Positions 1 to 10,842 of a stretch of 64,000 nt of DNA are shown piece after piece; within the stretch, counting starts at the first letter, position 1, and the number at the start of each line of letters is the position of its first letter. The stretch is from assembly GCF_037392515.1 (NCBI RefSeq), contig NC_090280.1, forward strand, positions 27,533,118 to 27,597,117, written 5' to 3'. Source of the stretch: Haliotis asinina. Taxonomy: Eukaryota > Mollusca > Gastropoda > Lepetellida > Haliotidae. The position numbers and the translations under genes were made by a program. The notes beneath the pieces were generated by a model, which did not search any database, was not told the DNA's origin, and was given only the letters and a program-made list of their open reading frames with translations.

Positions 1-359
1 TAGTGACTGACACCAACACCTGCAGTCTTACTACAGCCACACATGTAGTGACTGACACCAACACCTGCAGCCTTACTATATCCATACCTGTAGTGACTGA
101 CACCAACACCTGCAGCCTTACTACAGCCACACATGTAGTGACTGACACAACACCTGCAGCCTTACTACAGCCACGCATGTAGTGACTGACACCAACACCT
201 CCAGCCTTACTATATCCATACCTGTAGTGACTGACACCAACATCTGCAGCCTTACTACAGCCACACATGTAGTGACTGACACCAACACCTGCAGCCTTAC
301 TACAGCCACACATGTAGTGACTGACACCAACACCTGCAGCCTTACTACAGCCACACATG
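1..359. repeat. 45-bp minisatellite, about 8 copies
   Basis: Eight head-to-tail copies of a 45-bp unit begin at 1, 46, 91, 136, 180, 225, 270 and 315; the copy at 136 is 44 bp. Two variants occur, ending 'tactacagccacacatg' or 'tactatatccatacctg'. The array reaches the left edge and may continue beyond it. Because 45 is a multiple of 3 it stays open in several frames, but the open frames are pure repeat. Confidence 0.95.
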
Positions 360-485
360 TATTCTTGAGAGGTATTTAGAAGTTGCTGAATATTATTAGA
401 CGAGAATATGGATGACAACTTCTTTTTTATTGTCTAACATGACGTTTCTGGGCTACTTCTTGCCCTTCTTCAGGTGAAGTTATTA

Positions 486-705
486 TGCATCGATATCACT
501 GCAATCACAGGTATGACATATTGAGTGTATATACATCGATATCACTGTGCAATCACAGATATGACATATTGAGTGCATATGCATCGATATCAGTTTGCAA
601 TCGCAGGTATGGAACATTGAGTGTATATAGATCGACATCACTGTGCAGTTACAGGAATGAAATATAGTGTGGATATGCATGAATGCTAGAGAGCAATCAC
701 AGTCA
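486..705. repeat. 48-bp degenerate minisatellite
   Basis: About four and a half diverged copies of a 48-bp unit built around 'catcgatatcactgtgcaat' and 'gacatattgagtg'. Related copies in reverse orientation lie at 950-1096. Confidence 0.85.
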
Positions 706-780
706 TGAAGTATTATATGGGATTTGACAGTTAAACACCACTGGGTATGATAGCAATGTCATGAGAGTGACACAAGAGAA

Positions 781-872
781 TGGCTTCACACATTGTGCCC
801 ATGTGGGGATCAAACCCGGGGCATACGACGTGACAGCGACCTTTCTAAACACAAGACTACCAAACTACATCG
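781..872 (-). mobile_element. Family A SINE fragment
   Basis: Contains the reversed B-box region (catgtggggatcaaacccgg) and the 'ggcttcacacattgt' segment of family A. It lies between the two oppositely oriented minisatellite blocks. Confidence 0.7.
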
Positions 873-949
873 TCACCAATACGAGTGGTAGACACTTGCA
901 AGGTGACAGGTGTCTCCATTGTTCATAATAATTGTTTTAAAGTTATGTA

Positions 950-1096
950 CCTTTGATTGCACAGTGATATCGATGTATACACACTAAGTATTTCATACCT
1001 GTTATTGCACGGTGATATGGTTGTGTCTACACTCAATATTTTATACCTGAGGTTGCACGATGATATCGTTGCGTCCAACTCGATATGTCATTCCAA
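950..1096. repeat. Inverted copies of the 48-bp minisatellite
   Basis: Three degenerate copies read 'attgcacagtgatatcgatg' and variants, the reverse complement of the unit at 486-705. With that block they form a loose inverted pair about 250 bp apart. Confidence 0.75.
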
Positions 1097-1460
1097 AATT
1101 TCGTTTCGTTGAAAACAATAGATCAATATGTAGCTTTAATAGCTTGATTGCATAAGGTTACTCGTGAGGAACGGCTTCAGCAGTCTCTGAGTACTTGCAT
1201 TTAGACAATACAATGAGACCGTCAGCTAAACTGACCCCTAAAAATAACCAACAAAAGGCGCGCTGTGATTAAAATGGCCTTGGTGTACTGACACCGTGGT
1301 CCACGTGCTGGCGCCGTGACTTGTCGTGTGCAGTGTACAAGGTGTAGGGGATATGAGCGGGCTTTGCGGGCTGCAATACTCACGACACACATGAAAAACA
1401 CAGGACGACACACGCCGCGTTAACCTGTGTCTGACAACGTGAACACGGGCTTGCATTTTG
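1097..1460. other. Unassigned stretch
   Basis: Only short open frames of 63-72 codons are present, on the minus strand, with no recognisable domain. I see no repeat or RNA gene. Confidence 0.5.
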
Positions 1461-1650
1461 CCTCACTCAGCAATATTCCAGCTAGCGATGGTGTGCAAAT
1501 ATTTCAGTCTGGACCAGAGATTCCTGTGAGCAATGGCATAAGCATCGATCTACTTGTATGAGATGTGGCACCCAAGTCTGAGCACCAGATGCCACTACCT
1601 GCCTCTTATGGGTTACTGAAGATCAATTCTAACTTGGATTTTTACAGACT
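1461..1650 (-). mobile_element. Family B SINE, diverged
   Basis: Family B landmarks in order on the + strand are 'cagcaatattccagct', 'cagtctggaccagag', 'catcgatct' and 'gcctcttatgggttactga'. Several internal deletions mark it as an old copy. Confidence 0.75.
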
Positions 1651-1867
1651 TGATTTAAGATGCAGTTAAACGAAGACGGAGGTCTGCTTTTTTGACACAT
1701 GATATGGCAAACTGAAGCAAGCACACGTTCACCTGAGAGTCTCAAGCATTTACACTCGGATCACAATCAGTTTCACCTTGAACACAAACACTTTTTTCAC
1801 GGGGCACAAGAACTTTCACCTGGGGTACAAACACTCCACCTGGGGCACAAAACTTTGGGATACGGTA

Positions 1868-2110
1868 TATGCCAGTTCAGAGAGCCTGACCACCCGAACC
1901 CGTTAGTCACCTCTTTCGACAAGCATATATTTCTGAAGACCAGTGAAAAACAGACAACCTAGTGATCAACAGCATGAACATCGATCTACGAACTGGGATA
2001 CGATGACATGTGCCAACCAAGTCAGTGATCCTGACCACCCGATCCTGTTAGTCACCTCTTACGACAGGTATGGGTTGCTGAAGATCATTTCTAGTCCGGA
2101 TCTTCACAGA
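1868..2110 (-). mobile_element. Two family B SINE pieces in tandem
   Basis: A partial copy (about 1868-1945, with 'gagcctgaccacccgaaccc' and 'cgacaagcat') is followed by a longer one (about 1951-2110, with 'gtgatcaacagcatgaacat', 'gaccacccgatcctgttagt' and 'gggttgctgaagatca'). A family A copy follows immediately. Confidence 0.75.
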
Positions 2111-2235
2111 TATGATAAGGAAGACCCAGGTTCGATTCCTGAAATGGGTAAAATGTGCGGAGCCCATTTCTGGTGTCCTGTACCGTGATATTGCTGAGAT
2201 ATTCCTAGAAGCGGAGCAAAACCATACTCACCACC
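2111..2235 (+). mobile_element. Family A SINE, 5' truncated
   Basis: It starts near the B box (caggttcgattcc), then shows 'ggagcccatttctggtgtcc', 'cgtgatattgctgagatatt' and the tail '..gcaaaaccatactcacc'. Confidence 0.75.
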
Positions 2236-2299
2236 TTCACATATTGATCCTTGTGGTGAATCGAACCCGGACTTGTTCACATTAGCCTTGTTTCGACAG

Positions 2300-2410
2300 G
2301 GACGATGGTGTATCCTAAAGGTTAAAGCGTTCGTTCGTCACGCTGAATACCCGGGCTCGATTCCGCGTATGGATACAGTGTTTGAAGAACCTTTGTTGTA
2401 TCCCCCTGTC
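2300..2410 (+). mobile_element. Family A SINE head, 3' truncated
   Basis: Shows 'ggttaaagcgttcgttcgtc', 'acccgggctcgattcc' (B box with one change) and a decayed continuation to about 2400. Confidence 0.65.
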
Positions 2411-2439
2411 TTTTTTTTAAAGATTCAAGTAAGAATTAA

Positions 2440-2550
2440 TCGGGTGCTCAGGCTCGCTGATTTGGTCGATGCTCATGATGTTGGAATTTACAGACCGCCG
2501 CCATATAGCTGGGATATTGCTTAAAGCGGCGTAAAACTATACTCTTTCAC
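2440..2550 (+). mobile_element. Family B SINE, internally deleted
   Basis: Shows 'gggtgctcaggctcgctgat', 'gatgctcatgatgttg', 'acagaccgccgccatatagc' and the tail 'gcggcgtaaaactatactc'. The segment between the 'ttgg' of the Thr/Gly region and 'gatgctcatg' is shortened. Confidence 0.75.
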
Positions 2551-2652
2551 CCTTGTTTCTACACATGTATGCCGTACATCACCTTGAATAAACATATCCC
2601 ATTATAATCAAATACTGAAGTTAACACTGAGAAAGTGAGAGAGCTGGGTTTC

Positions 2653-2686
2653 ACCAGAGACCATATACCGGTATATGGTCTCTGGT
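2653..2686. repeat. Perfect 34-bp palindrome
   Basis: The arm 'accagagaccatatacc' (17 nt) is followed directly by its exact reverse complement, with no loop. The flanks 'gtttc' and 'gtttc' repeat in direct orientation on both sides. Confidence 0.95.
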
Positions 2687-3339
2687 TTCACTCACCCTTT
2701 TTACTATTCCATCAATATGACGGTCGCCAGAAATAGACCTCACACAGCTAAAAATGAGACCTGTGTTTTATTGCAATATCACCTCTCAGAATAATTTTCT
2801 CGTAATCCGGAGTCAAGGCGAGGCTGTGTCGTATGTATCAAGGAAACTATTATCTCCAAGGATCACTACCTCAGCAATACTTGCAGTCTCCAATGATAAC
2901 CCTCGTGACGCGGCAAAATTCACGCACCTTTGTATGTGGGTGAAGCAAGCGTTTCCAACACGTCTTTCACAACAAACAATCACTCCTTGAAAAATTCAGC
3001 AGTGAAAGTACAATGAAATGAGATTCTCCCTCACCGGTCATCGACCTCGCGCAGTGTTTCGTCACCTGGTCGATAGCCGCCAGGAGCAGTACTTATGCAG
3101 GTCCACTGCCGCACGAATCGGGACATCGGCACGTCGCACCTGTGACGATGACGTCAGCGAAAAAGGTGTGCCTGTTGTTTTGACGATATTCTCCTATGTA
3201 TTTTCTCTTTATAATCAAACATGGTGGATTAAATAGCCATGATAGAACTACTGAACTGTTAAGCTGCCATTCGGAAAATGGTGTCTGCCAAAGTATATAA
3301 AGGATTTCTGGACTAGAAAATCAGTTCCTACGCGGATAG
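2687..3339. other. Unassigned stretch
   Basis: Holds open frames of 78 codons (2754-2990) and 72 codons (3018-3236) on the + strand, with no recognisable domain. One TGACGTCA site lies at 3149-3156. Confidence 0.45.
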
Positions 3340-3485
3340 GGTGAGTGACTGAATGAGCGGGTATGGTTTTATGTTACGCTAGGGACTAAAGAGACTGGCT
3401 TCAGAAATTGCATACATGTGGGAAATCGAACTTTGGCCTTCAGCGTGACCGGCGAATGCTGTAACCACTGGGATACCCCACCGCC
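3340..3485 (-). mobile_element. Family A SINE, near full length
   Basis: Reversed family A: tail 'gagtgactgaatgag', 'catgtgggaaatcgaac' (B box) and head end 'ccactgggataccccaccgc'. The middle is diverged. Confidence 0.75.
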
Positions 3486-3605
3486 AAGGTTTTATGATAA
3501 AAATAGAATGATCAGCAGTGTGCCCGAAATGAATACCTTCTTCACAGTGACGTTTAAGTGTTTAACTGACAGATTTGTTCAATTTCAATCCAAATTATGT
3601 GTTAA

Positions 3606-3875
3606 ACTCACTCACTCAGTTTTACGCCACACTCAGCAATATTCCTGCAATATGGGCTGGGTCTGTAAATAATCGAGCCTGGACCAGACAATCCAGTGAT
3701 CAACAACATGACCATCGATCTGCGTAACTGGGAACCGATGACATATGTCAACCAAGTCAACGAGCCTGACCACCCGATCCCGTTAGTCGCCTCTTACGAC
3801 AAGCATAGTCGCCTTTGATGGCAAGCATGGGTTGCTGAAGGCCTTATTCTACCCCGGGACCTTCACGGGTCACTC
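3606..3875 (-). mobile_element. Family B SINE, near-complete copy
   Basis: A good reference copy for the family. On the + strand it runs from 'ctcactcactcagttttacg' through 'ctgtaaataatcgagcctgg', 'gaaccgatgacatatgtcaa' and 'cctgaccacccgatcccgtt' to the far terminus 'cccgggaccttcacgggt'. It is about 270 bp, and a family A copy begins 11 bp further on. Confidence 0.9.
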
Positions 3876-3885
3876 AATCTTAGAA

Positions 3886-4050
3886 TGGTGGTAGGTTAGC
3901 CTAGTGATTAAAGTGTTCCTTTGTCACGCCGAAGACCTGGGTTCGATGCCCCACAACGTGTGACCCCCAGTTTCTGGTGTCCCTCGCCGTGATATTGGTG
4001 GAATTTTGCTAAAGGCGGTACGAAAAAGCAACTCATTCACTCAGTCTCAC
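3886..4050 (+). mobile_element. Family A SINE, full length
   Basis: Complete structure: A box-like 'ttagcctagtgatta', 'cacgccgaagacctgggttc' entering the B box, 'tttctggtgtccctcgccgt', 'gatattggtggaattttgct' and a tail ending 'caactcattcactcag'. Confidence 0.85.
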
Positions 4051-4805
4051 AGCTGAACATGGGCGTGGTCATTTTGAATGCCAATAAACATAACAGAAAA
4101 TCCCATATGGGATGATGACACAGTTTGTAGATTAGTGTTTGGGTCCAGGACAAATGAAGCTGTGCTGTTCTTGCAGTCATCATAGTGTTCAGGAATATCA
4201 GCTCTGAAGTTGCAGGCCTACGGGAAGGTTCCTGATGTATTGGGCAATAAATTGAAATGACGGAACCGGCATGATGTTTTAATGTTAACTGGCACATCAG
4301 AAGGTAAGGTCATACACATTTTCTCAAAAAACCTGCTTAAATCATCTGACTGTGCCCAATGACACGCTTCTATTTCCTGCCATGGGAAGGCGTTTAGTCT
4401 GTTCCACAGTCCCTGAACCACATTATTTTCCCCACTGCCTAGGCCTTTCCGGAATGAAGATCTAAATGAAGCAAGTCTATATTTTCATGGTCTTAATCTC
4501 CCGACTCACTGGGGCTCAATTTAAATAGGTTTATTCGTTACTATCAAAATTATGTATATTCAGGGGCTGTTAAAGCGTTAGTCTAGAAGTGTGTGAGACT
4601 AATTCCTTGTGAATGTTTGCTGAATAACCAAGAAATATTTCTGATAGCTGCGTCAAGCATGTTCAGAACAGCAGTTGCTACCTCAGTAACACTGGAATTA
4701 CGTGAAGTGGTAATAATGGTATTAATAACGATATTGCCAGATTCTGCACCGGCCGGAATCAATAAGGTGAATAATGGCATATTCTCACTCAATTATTCAC
4801 CCACC
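4051..4805. other. Unassigned stretch
   Basis: Open frames reach 100 codons (4593-4895, +) and 86 codons (4037-4297, -). The longer one runs into a tetranucleotide repeat and neither resembles a known protein. Confidence 0.45.
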
Positions 4806-4852
4806 CACTCACTCACTCACTCACTCACTCACTCACTCACTCACTCACTCAC
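4806..4852. repeat. (ACTC)n microsatellite
   Basis: About 12 perfect ACTC units. The same tetranucleotide ends the SINE tails in this window, so it may be the relic of a SINE 3' end. Confidence 0.95.
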
Positions 4853-5194
4853 AAACGTTGGTCTGGGCTCAGTTCATACTGAATTTTCGTTGTGACCGAC
4901 TTTGAAAACAGAGCGCTGTCAGTCTCATGAAACCTCCGACGTTTTATATGCTAATGTGTGTAGCTAGGTGTGTATCTAGATGAATTACATTTTCTTTGGG
5001 TTTGTACGAAGTATTGTGTGTCTGTTGAATAGCTCGTTATTCTGGTGGAAAATAAATCTCGCATGAGCACAACAAACTGTGGGAGTGCCTGTGTCGGAGT
5101 CCAATGTAAAATACATTATAATAATTTCGGAATAAATGTAAGATCGTATATTTAAAACATCAACTTTATTACGTCACCGGTTCCACATGGATGC
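4853..5194. other. Unassigned stretch
   Basis: AT-rich single-copy-looking DNA; I see no gene, repeat or hairpin in it. Confidence 0.5.
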
Positions 5195-5320
5195 GTGCAA
5201 TATCACAGAGGTGGACACCAGAAATGGGCTTCAAACATTGAACTACTGTGGGAAATCGAACCCAGGACTTCAGCATATGGAGTAGACGTTTTAATCACCT
5301 CGATCCCCCATCGCTCCGGG
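5195..5320 (-). mobile_element. Family A SINE, tail missing
   Basis: Shows 'ggacaccagaaatgggcttc', 'gtgggaaatcgaaccc' and head end 'ttttaatcacctcgatcccc'. The shared tail is absent. Confidence 0.75.
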
Positions 5321-5655
5321 TGCCAATTCAACATCCACGAGAACACTATCTCACGTGCCAGACGATCCAGGTCGCCCGTGACCTCACTGCAATGGTATTA
5401 CAGCAAGTATATTACATCTGTGATCGTCGGGCAGAAATAAACAACACGATTAGGATGCCTGGAATTATGTGTGAGCTTCTGTACTAGATGCACTAGTCGT
5501 ATAGGGCATTATTCCCAGAGTGACCTGCCCTTGGCCTACTGAAAGACTGAGCCATTTTGTACCAGTGACAGATGGCGCTCCCAGCTAATGGCCAACCAGC
5601 CACAGTCTGCGTGTTAAAGCGTCTGTGTCATATTGCAAGAAGGGAATCGGGAGTA
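5321..5655. other. Unassigned stretch
   Basis: Nothing recognisable; the short + strand frames (79-81 codons) begin inside the neighbouring SINE. Confidence 0.5.
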
Positions 5656-5808
5656 ACCTAGTGAGTGAGTTTAGTTTTGCGCCGCTTTTAGAACTGTTTC
5701 AGCAATGTAACGGCAGGGAACACCAGTAAAAAGGTTCACACACAGCACCTGTATGGGGAATCGAACGCTGTTCTTCGGCGTGACCACTATGCTATCCCCT
5801 GACCCTAT
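5656..5808 (-). mobile_element. Family A SINE, full length
   Basis: Tail 'agtgagtgagtttagttttg', 'cagcaatgtaacggcaggg', B-box region 'tatggggaatcgaac' and head end 'accactatgctatcccctg'. Confidence 0.85.
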
Positions 5809-5819
5809 GGTGTGAGCTC

Positions 5820-5952
5820 GAGTGAGTGAATGAGTATGATTTTACGCCACCTTTAGCAGTATCCCAGCAACATCACTGCCGAGACACCGGAATCGAACCC
5901 AGATCCAATGTGACGAGGAACCACTTCAATCACTGGGCTACCCCACTGCCCA
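5820..5952 (-). mobile_element. Family A SINE, internally deleted
   Basis: Tail 'gagtgagtgaatgagtatga', 'gcagtatcccagcaacatca', then a direct jump to 'ggaatcgaacccag' and head end 'cactgggctaccccactgcc'. It is in tandem with the preceding copy, in the same orientation. Confidence 0.85.
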
Positions 5953-6738
5953 AAGTGAATTTGAAGACCCTCGGAGGAAGGCGGGCGTAAAGGATGCTAG
6001 TATGTGACGAAGAACAGAATTTTCAGGTTTTTCTTCTCTTGATCTATTTGAGCTACAGCAAATGAAGTTGTGTTACCTTTGATCTGGCCTCGAAAAGACG
6101 GCCGATGCGAATATGACTGAGTGCAGCTCTGAACAACAAACAAACAAACAAACAAACAAACAAACAAACAAACGTAACCCTACATGCTAACATTGGCTAC
6201 GAATGTAGTAGTACCACGAACACTTTGTGGACTGACACTGTGAATCTGATCGTTGTACCACGTTTGATAGCCACCGTCTTGCGGCGTCCTGGCCGCCTTA
6301 ATGGACAACAACGAATTCTCCGAGAGCTCCTCTATGAGGATGCCATGGCGACCAAACCTGTTTTGAGTCAGTATATCAGTTGGTGTGCCCAAGAGTAGCC
6401 AAAATACAAGATCTGGCACGGGCATTGTGCCGAGAATGGCAAAAACCCCAGGAACGCATATTAACTCTAACAGAAGGAGAGTAGACTAGCACTAGGTCTC
6501 TGAACACGTATAATTTTGATAGAAACAAACAATTCCTTTTACATTGTGAGGGAGCCCCGGGGAGATTTAGAACCTATGGGGACCTATGCTTGATTCATTT
6601 AGGGCTTTAGTATGGCAGAAAGGCAAGACAGAAGGGGAGGCAGACTAGAAGGGGAGCTGTTGCGGTCATGATGTTCCTAGCAACGTCAAAACAACTGACA
6701 AGCCTGAGCAGCTTCAATGTCACTATGTCAACGTTGAC
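5953..6738. other. Unassigned stretch around the (CAAA)n tract
   Basis: An 81-codon minus-strand frame (6180-6425) has no recognisable domain. Nothing else seen apart from the tetranucleotide tract. Confidence 0.45.
6134..6173. repeat. (CAAA)n microsatellite
   Basis: Ten uninterrupted tetranucleotide units. Confidence 0.95.
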
Positions 6739-6955
6739 TGTGTGAATTTAGTTTTACGCCGCACTCCTAAATATTTCAGCTATATGGCAGCTGTAACTAA
6801 TATAGTCCGATCCAGACAATCCAGTGCTCAACAGCATGAGCATCGATCTATGCAGCTGGGTTACCAAAGTCAGCGAGTCTGACCACCCGACCTGCCTCTT
6901 ACGTCAAGCCTGGGTTTCTGAAGATCAATTCTAATCAGGAATTTCACGGGTGCAA
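6739..6955 (-). mobile_element. Family B SINE
   Basis: Shows 'ttagttttacgccgcactcc', 'cagctatatggcagctgt', 'gatccagacaatccagtgct', 'cagcatgagcatcgatct' and 'gaatttcacgggtgc' at the far end. Confidence 0.85.
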
Positions 6956-7108
6956 ACATGATGAAATTAATGAACACTGAATACCACTTTCGAAATGTAA
7001 TGAATCGTATCTTTACTTATTAACAAAGATTTACTCTATCGGCATACCATTTGTTCTAATATTATGCCATAGATTTAAGCAAGTGCATACTTGACCAGGA
7101 GTTCTTTC

Positions 7109-7681
<573 letters not shown>

Positions 7682-7689
7682 ACACCAGT

Positions 7690-7849
7690 TTGGGAAGGTG
7701 GGATGCCCTAGTGGTTAAAGTGTTCACTTGTCTCGCCGAAGACCCGGGCTCGATTTCTCCACATAGGTACAATGTGTGAAGCCCAGGTCTGGTGTCCCTC
7801 GTAATATTGTTAAAATTGGCGTAAAGTATAACTCAACCACTCACTTACC
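7690..7849 (+). mobile_element. Family A SINE with candidate 8-bp target duplication
   Basis: Head 'tgccctagtggttaaagtgt', B box 'cccgggctcgatttc', body 'aatgtgtgaagcccaggtct' and tail 'actcaaccactcac'. The 8-mer 'acaccagt' occurs on both sides (7682-7689 and 7850-7857), consistent with a target-site duplication, though 8 bp alone could be chance. Confidence 0.85.
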
Positions 7850-8019
7850 ACACCAGTCAGGACCGAATTGTCTAAAATACTGTTTTTCACCTGTCAGCTT
7901 GAAAAAAATGTAGACGAAACGTGTGTTTTTTCTATTTCATACACAAGAAAAAAAAGAGAAAAGTCATTTACTGTTTTGACTAGAGATTAAACCTTGTGTT
8001 CCATAACTATCTGTTACGG

Positions 8020-8190
8020 GTTAAAATTTATCTTCAACAACCCGTGCTTATAAGAGGCTACGAACGGAGCCGTGTGGTCAGTGTGTGATGCTCAACATGG
8101 TGATCACTGGATTGCCTGGTCCAGACCCGATTATATACAGACCGCCGCCATATAGCTTGAATACTGACGCGTGTGGCGTTCAACAACAAA
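8020..8190 (+). mobile_element. Family B SINE
   Basis: Shows 'caacaacccgtgcttataag', 'gatgctcaacatggtgatca', 'ctggattgcctggtccagac' and 'acagaccgccgccatatagc'. The final tail is lost into 'aacaacaaacaaac'. Confidence 0.8.
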
Positions 8191-8994
8191 CAAACCCAAC
8201 CGTATTGGACGGGTTAACTTAATTGTTAACACTTCGCCCAAGGTAACAAGGAAAAAAACATCATGAACTATACAAAAAGCAACTCCTCCCAGAGTATATA
8301 AAAGGCAACAGGAAAAGCCGCCCCCCCCCCCCCCCCCCCACCCCACCCTCGATACACCTACTGACAGTGAGGCTTTAGTGAAGTCAAGGTGACCTAATTT
8401 CCCTGCCTCGTGGCCTAGTTCCTCTCAGCCTCGTGACCTACATAAGCAAAACAACTACGTCGTTAACAAGTGCAGCATGCTGCCGGCGACGTCCAACGCC
8501 AGGCAGGTGTTCTGACAGTGATTCTACACGACACAAAGAGATAGTATCTGATTTTCAGTATCGATTTGGCTATAATGCCTGCCATGTAGGTAATATGATA
8601 GGACTTTTTATGAATTATAAGACAGATCGATAATACCTCCGAAACCAATTATATTGACAATCAGACTGGAAACTGTATACCGTCTATACAACCTGGGTAC
8701 ATGTGCAGAACGGTATGGTACCGTAATGGTTTTCACTGAAACCTACTGTTCGATTCCCAAGATTAGTACAACGTTTTGTCTCAGATGTGTTGTTGCTGTA
8801 AAGGTAACTTAACACGTAAAAACCCGAATCACTCATTTGATGTGAATTGATAAATCACTAATAGTTGTGTCTTGTCACTCGGTGCCATGGTATAGCGTCA
8901 TGTCTCAGGCATATAACTGTAATTGTAGTCAGCTGACAGGTTGTTTCTGCAAACACCCGTATCAGAATTTGTAGATGTCAGCGTTTCCTTGAAG
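8191..8994. other. Unassigned stretch with poly-C tract
   Basis: Contains a 19-nt C homopolymer at 8321-8339, preceded 16 nt upstream by a TATA-like 'tatataaaagg' (8295-8305). A weak tRNA-like remnant with 'ctgttcgattcccaag' lies near 8745. No gene recognised. Confidence 0.5.
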
Positions 8995-9112
8995 AGTGGG
9001 ACGGTAGCCTAGTGGTTAAAGCGTTCGCTCATCACGCTGAAGACCCAGGTTCGACTCCCCACATGGGCTCTGGAATATTGCTAAAAGCGACGTAAACCCA
9101 TACTCACTGACT
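8995..9112 (+). mobile_element. Family A SINE, internally deleted
   Basis: A very well kept head: 'ggtagcctagtggttaaagc', 'gttcgctcatcacgctgaag' and 'aggttcgactcc'. It then jumps from 'cacatgggctc' directly to 'tggaatattgctaaaagcga' and the tail. Confidence 0.88.
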
Positions 9113-9565
9113 ATTGCAATTATTTCAACGCTGGTGTGTCAGGTTCAGGATGAAAGCCCGGAGTGATAGAGTTTATATTAGACTTGATATATTAATGTTT
9201 TGATACATGTGTTTATTATAGTAGAACGTATTCATGCAAGGTAAAGGCCGGTCCTAAGTACGACCTCTGTGTACTAGCTCACGGACCCCATTAAGTACAC
9301 AATTGACCCCATTCCGCGCCATTAAATCTAGATCCGGGTCACACTGAATACTGCTCCAGCCAGCGTGAGCTGGTGATTCTTTTTGTACTATGTGTTGCTA
9401 TTTGGGATGCATGGAGTTCAGTCAATCGATTTCACAGGTCACTAACACTCATTGCAATCAAATTACTTTAGATATTAATATTTTTCAAAAGCAGTTATTC
9501 CAAACCTGTCCCCAGGTTTCGATCGATTTTGGATAAGAAAAATGAAATGCAACCGGGCAAAGAGT
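9113..9565. other. Unassigned stretch
   Basis: I see no gene, SINE or tandem repeat. Confidence 0.5.
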
Positions 9566-10018
9566 CCGATGTGAGAGCTCAGAAGAGTGAGAGTAGATGT
9601 GAGTGCTCTGAAGATTGAGAATGGGATGTGAAAGGACTGCAGGTGTGACAATATGATGTCAGTACTCTGTAATGGAGGGAATGACATGTGACAGCTGTGA
9701 AAGGTGAGAATGGGGTGTGAAAGGACTGCAGGTGTGAAAATATGATGTCAGTGCTCTGAAATGGTGAGAATGGCAAGTGAGGGCTGTGAAGGGATGAGAG
9801 TGGAATAAGAAAGGAGTGCTGGGGTGAGGATGTTATGTCAGTGCTCTGAAATGGTGGGAATGACATGTGAAAGCTGGGAAGGGACGTGCAGAGGGTGTGG
9901 AATTACCACATGAGAGCTTTGAAGGGTGAAAATGTGACTTAAAAGCTTGGTGAGAAGTGGATGCGAGCGCTGAGAATAAGATACGACAGCTGAGAATCGG
10001 CTGTGAGAGCTGAAGGGG
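9566..10018. repeat. Degenerate purine-rich tandem repeat
   Basis: Higher-order copies of roughly 60-100 bp carry 'gtgagaatg', 'gtgaaaggactgcaggtgtg' and 'gatgtcagtgctctgaaatg', with shorter 'gtgagagct' variants toward the right end. Purines dominate one strand. Confidence 0.8.
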
Positions 10019-10089
10019 TATAGACGGCGAAATGCTGGATGTGAGGAAGAAACGGCTCTCAGTATCGCGTCTGTGCACAATGGTCTTTA

Positions 10090-10550
10090 AGAGACGAGAA
10101 GAGACAACAGCAAGAAAAGAGACAACAGCCAGAAAACAGACAACAGCCAGAGAACAGACAACGGCCAGAGAACAGACAACGGCCAGAGAACAAACAACAG
10201 TCAGAGAACAGACAGCTGCCAGACAACAGCCAGAGAACAGACAAAGGCCAGAAAACAGACAACAGCCAGAGAACAGACAACTGCCAGAGAACAGACAACG
10301 GCCAGAGGACAGACAACAGCCAGAGAGCAGACAACTGCCAGAGAACAGATAACAGCCAGATAACAGACAACGGCCAGAGAACAAACAACAGCCAGAGAAC
10401 AGACAACAGCCAGAGAAAAGACAACTGTCAGACAACAGCCAGAGAACAGACAATGGCCAGAGAACACACAACGGCCAAAGAACAGATAACAGCCAGAGAA
10501 CAGACAACTGCCAGAGAGGAGACAACAGGCAGAGAACAGACAACTGCCAC
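10090..10550. repeat. 18-bp minisatellite, about 25 copies
   Basis: Copies of 'cagccagagaacagacaa' with frequent single changes (acaacg, acaact). The period is a multiple of 3, so four frames stay open for 100-250 codons on both strands; none of these is credible as a gene. Confidence 0.95.
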
Positions 10551-10842
10551 AACCGGGCCGATACCGGACCACACTCAAAGCAGCACATTTATCACGAGCG
10601 GAATCTGTGATTGAAAATCCTCGAGCGATTCTTCATTTGGATAGGCATGTATGGTAGATGCTTCCGTTAGGTGCCAGCGTTGCCTTGGGAACACAAGAGT
10701 GAACTACACAGCGCGAGGTCTTCCAAAGTCAAAACACGATTCTTAGTTGAAAAAATCCCTTCTAGACTTCCCTATCATGGTATTACTATGCATCCATAGG
10801 TTTAATATTCACTACAGTTTTACCATAGTTCGATGTAATAGA

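Noticed and set aside
1..359. CRISPR-like array
   Set aside because: The repeats are contiguous with no unique spacers, and the context is a eukaryotic genome; the same applies to the arrays at 13546, 24013 and 62830.
6180..6425. Possible transposase fragment on the minus strand
   Set aside because: A few words looked transposase-like, but no motif series supports it.
8295..8305. TATA-box promoter next to the poly-C tract
   Set aside because: Similar TATA-like words occur at several places (3295, 23671, 46495, 56031) with no gene downstream that I can identify.
9833..10588. 251-codon minus-strand frame and overlapping frames of 106-125 codons
   Set aside because: They follow an 18-bp minisatellite (a multiple of 3) and show only a 6-residue repeat.
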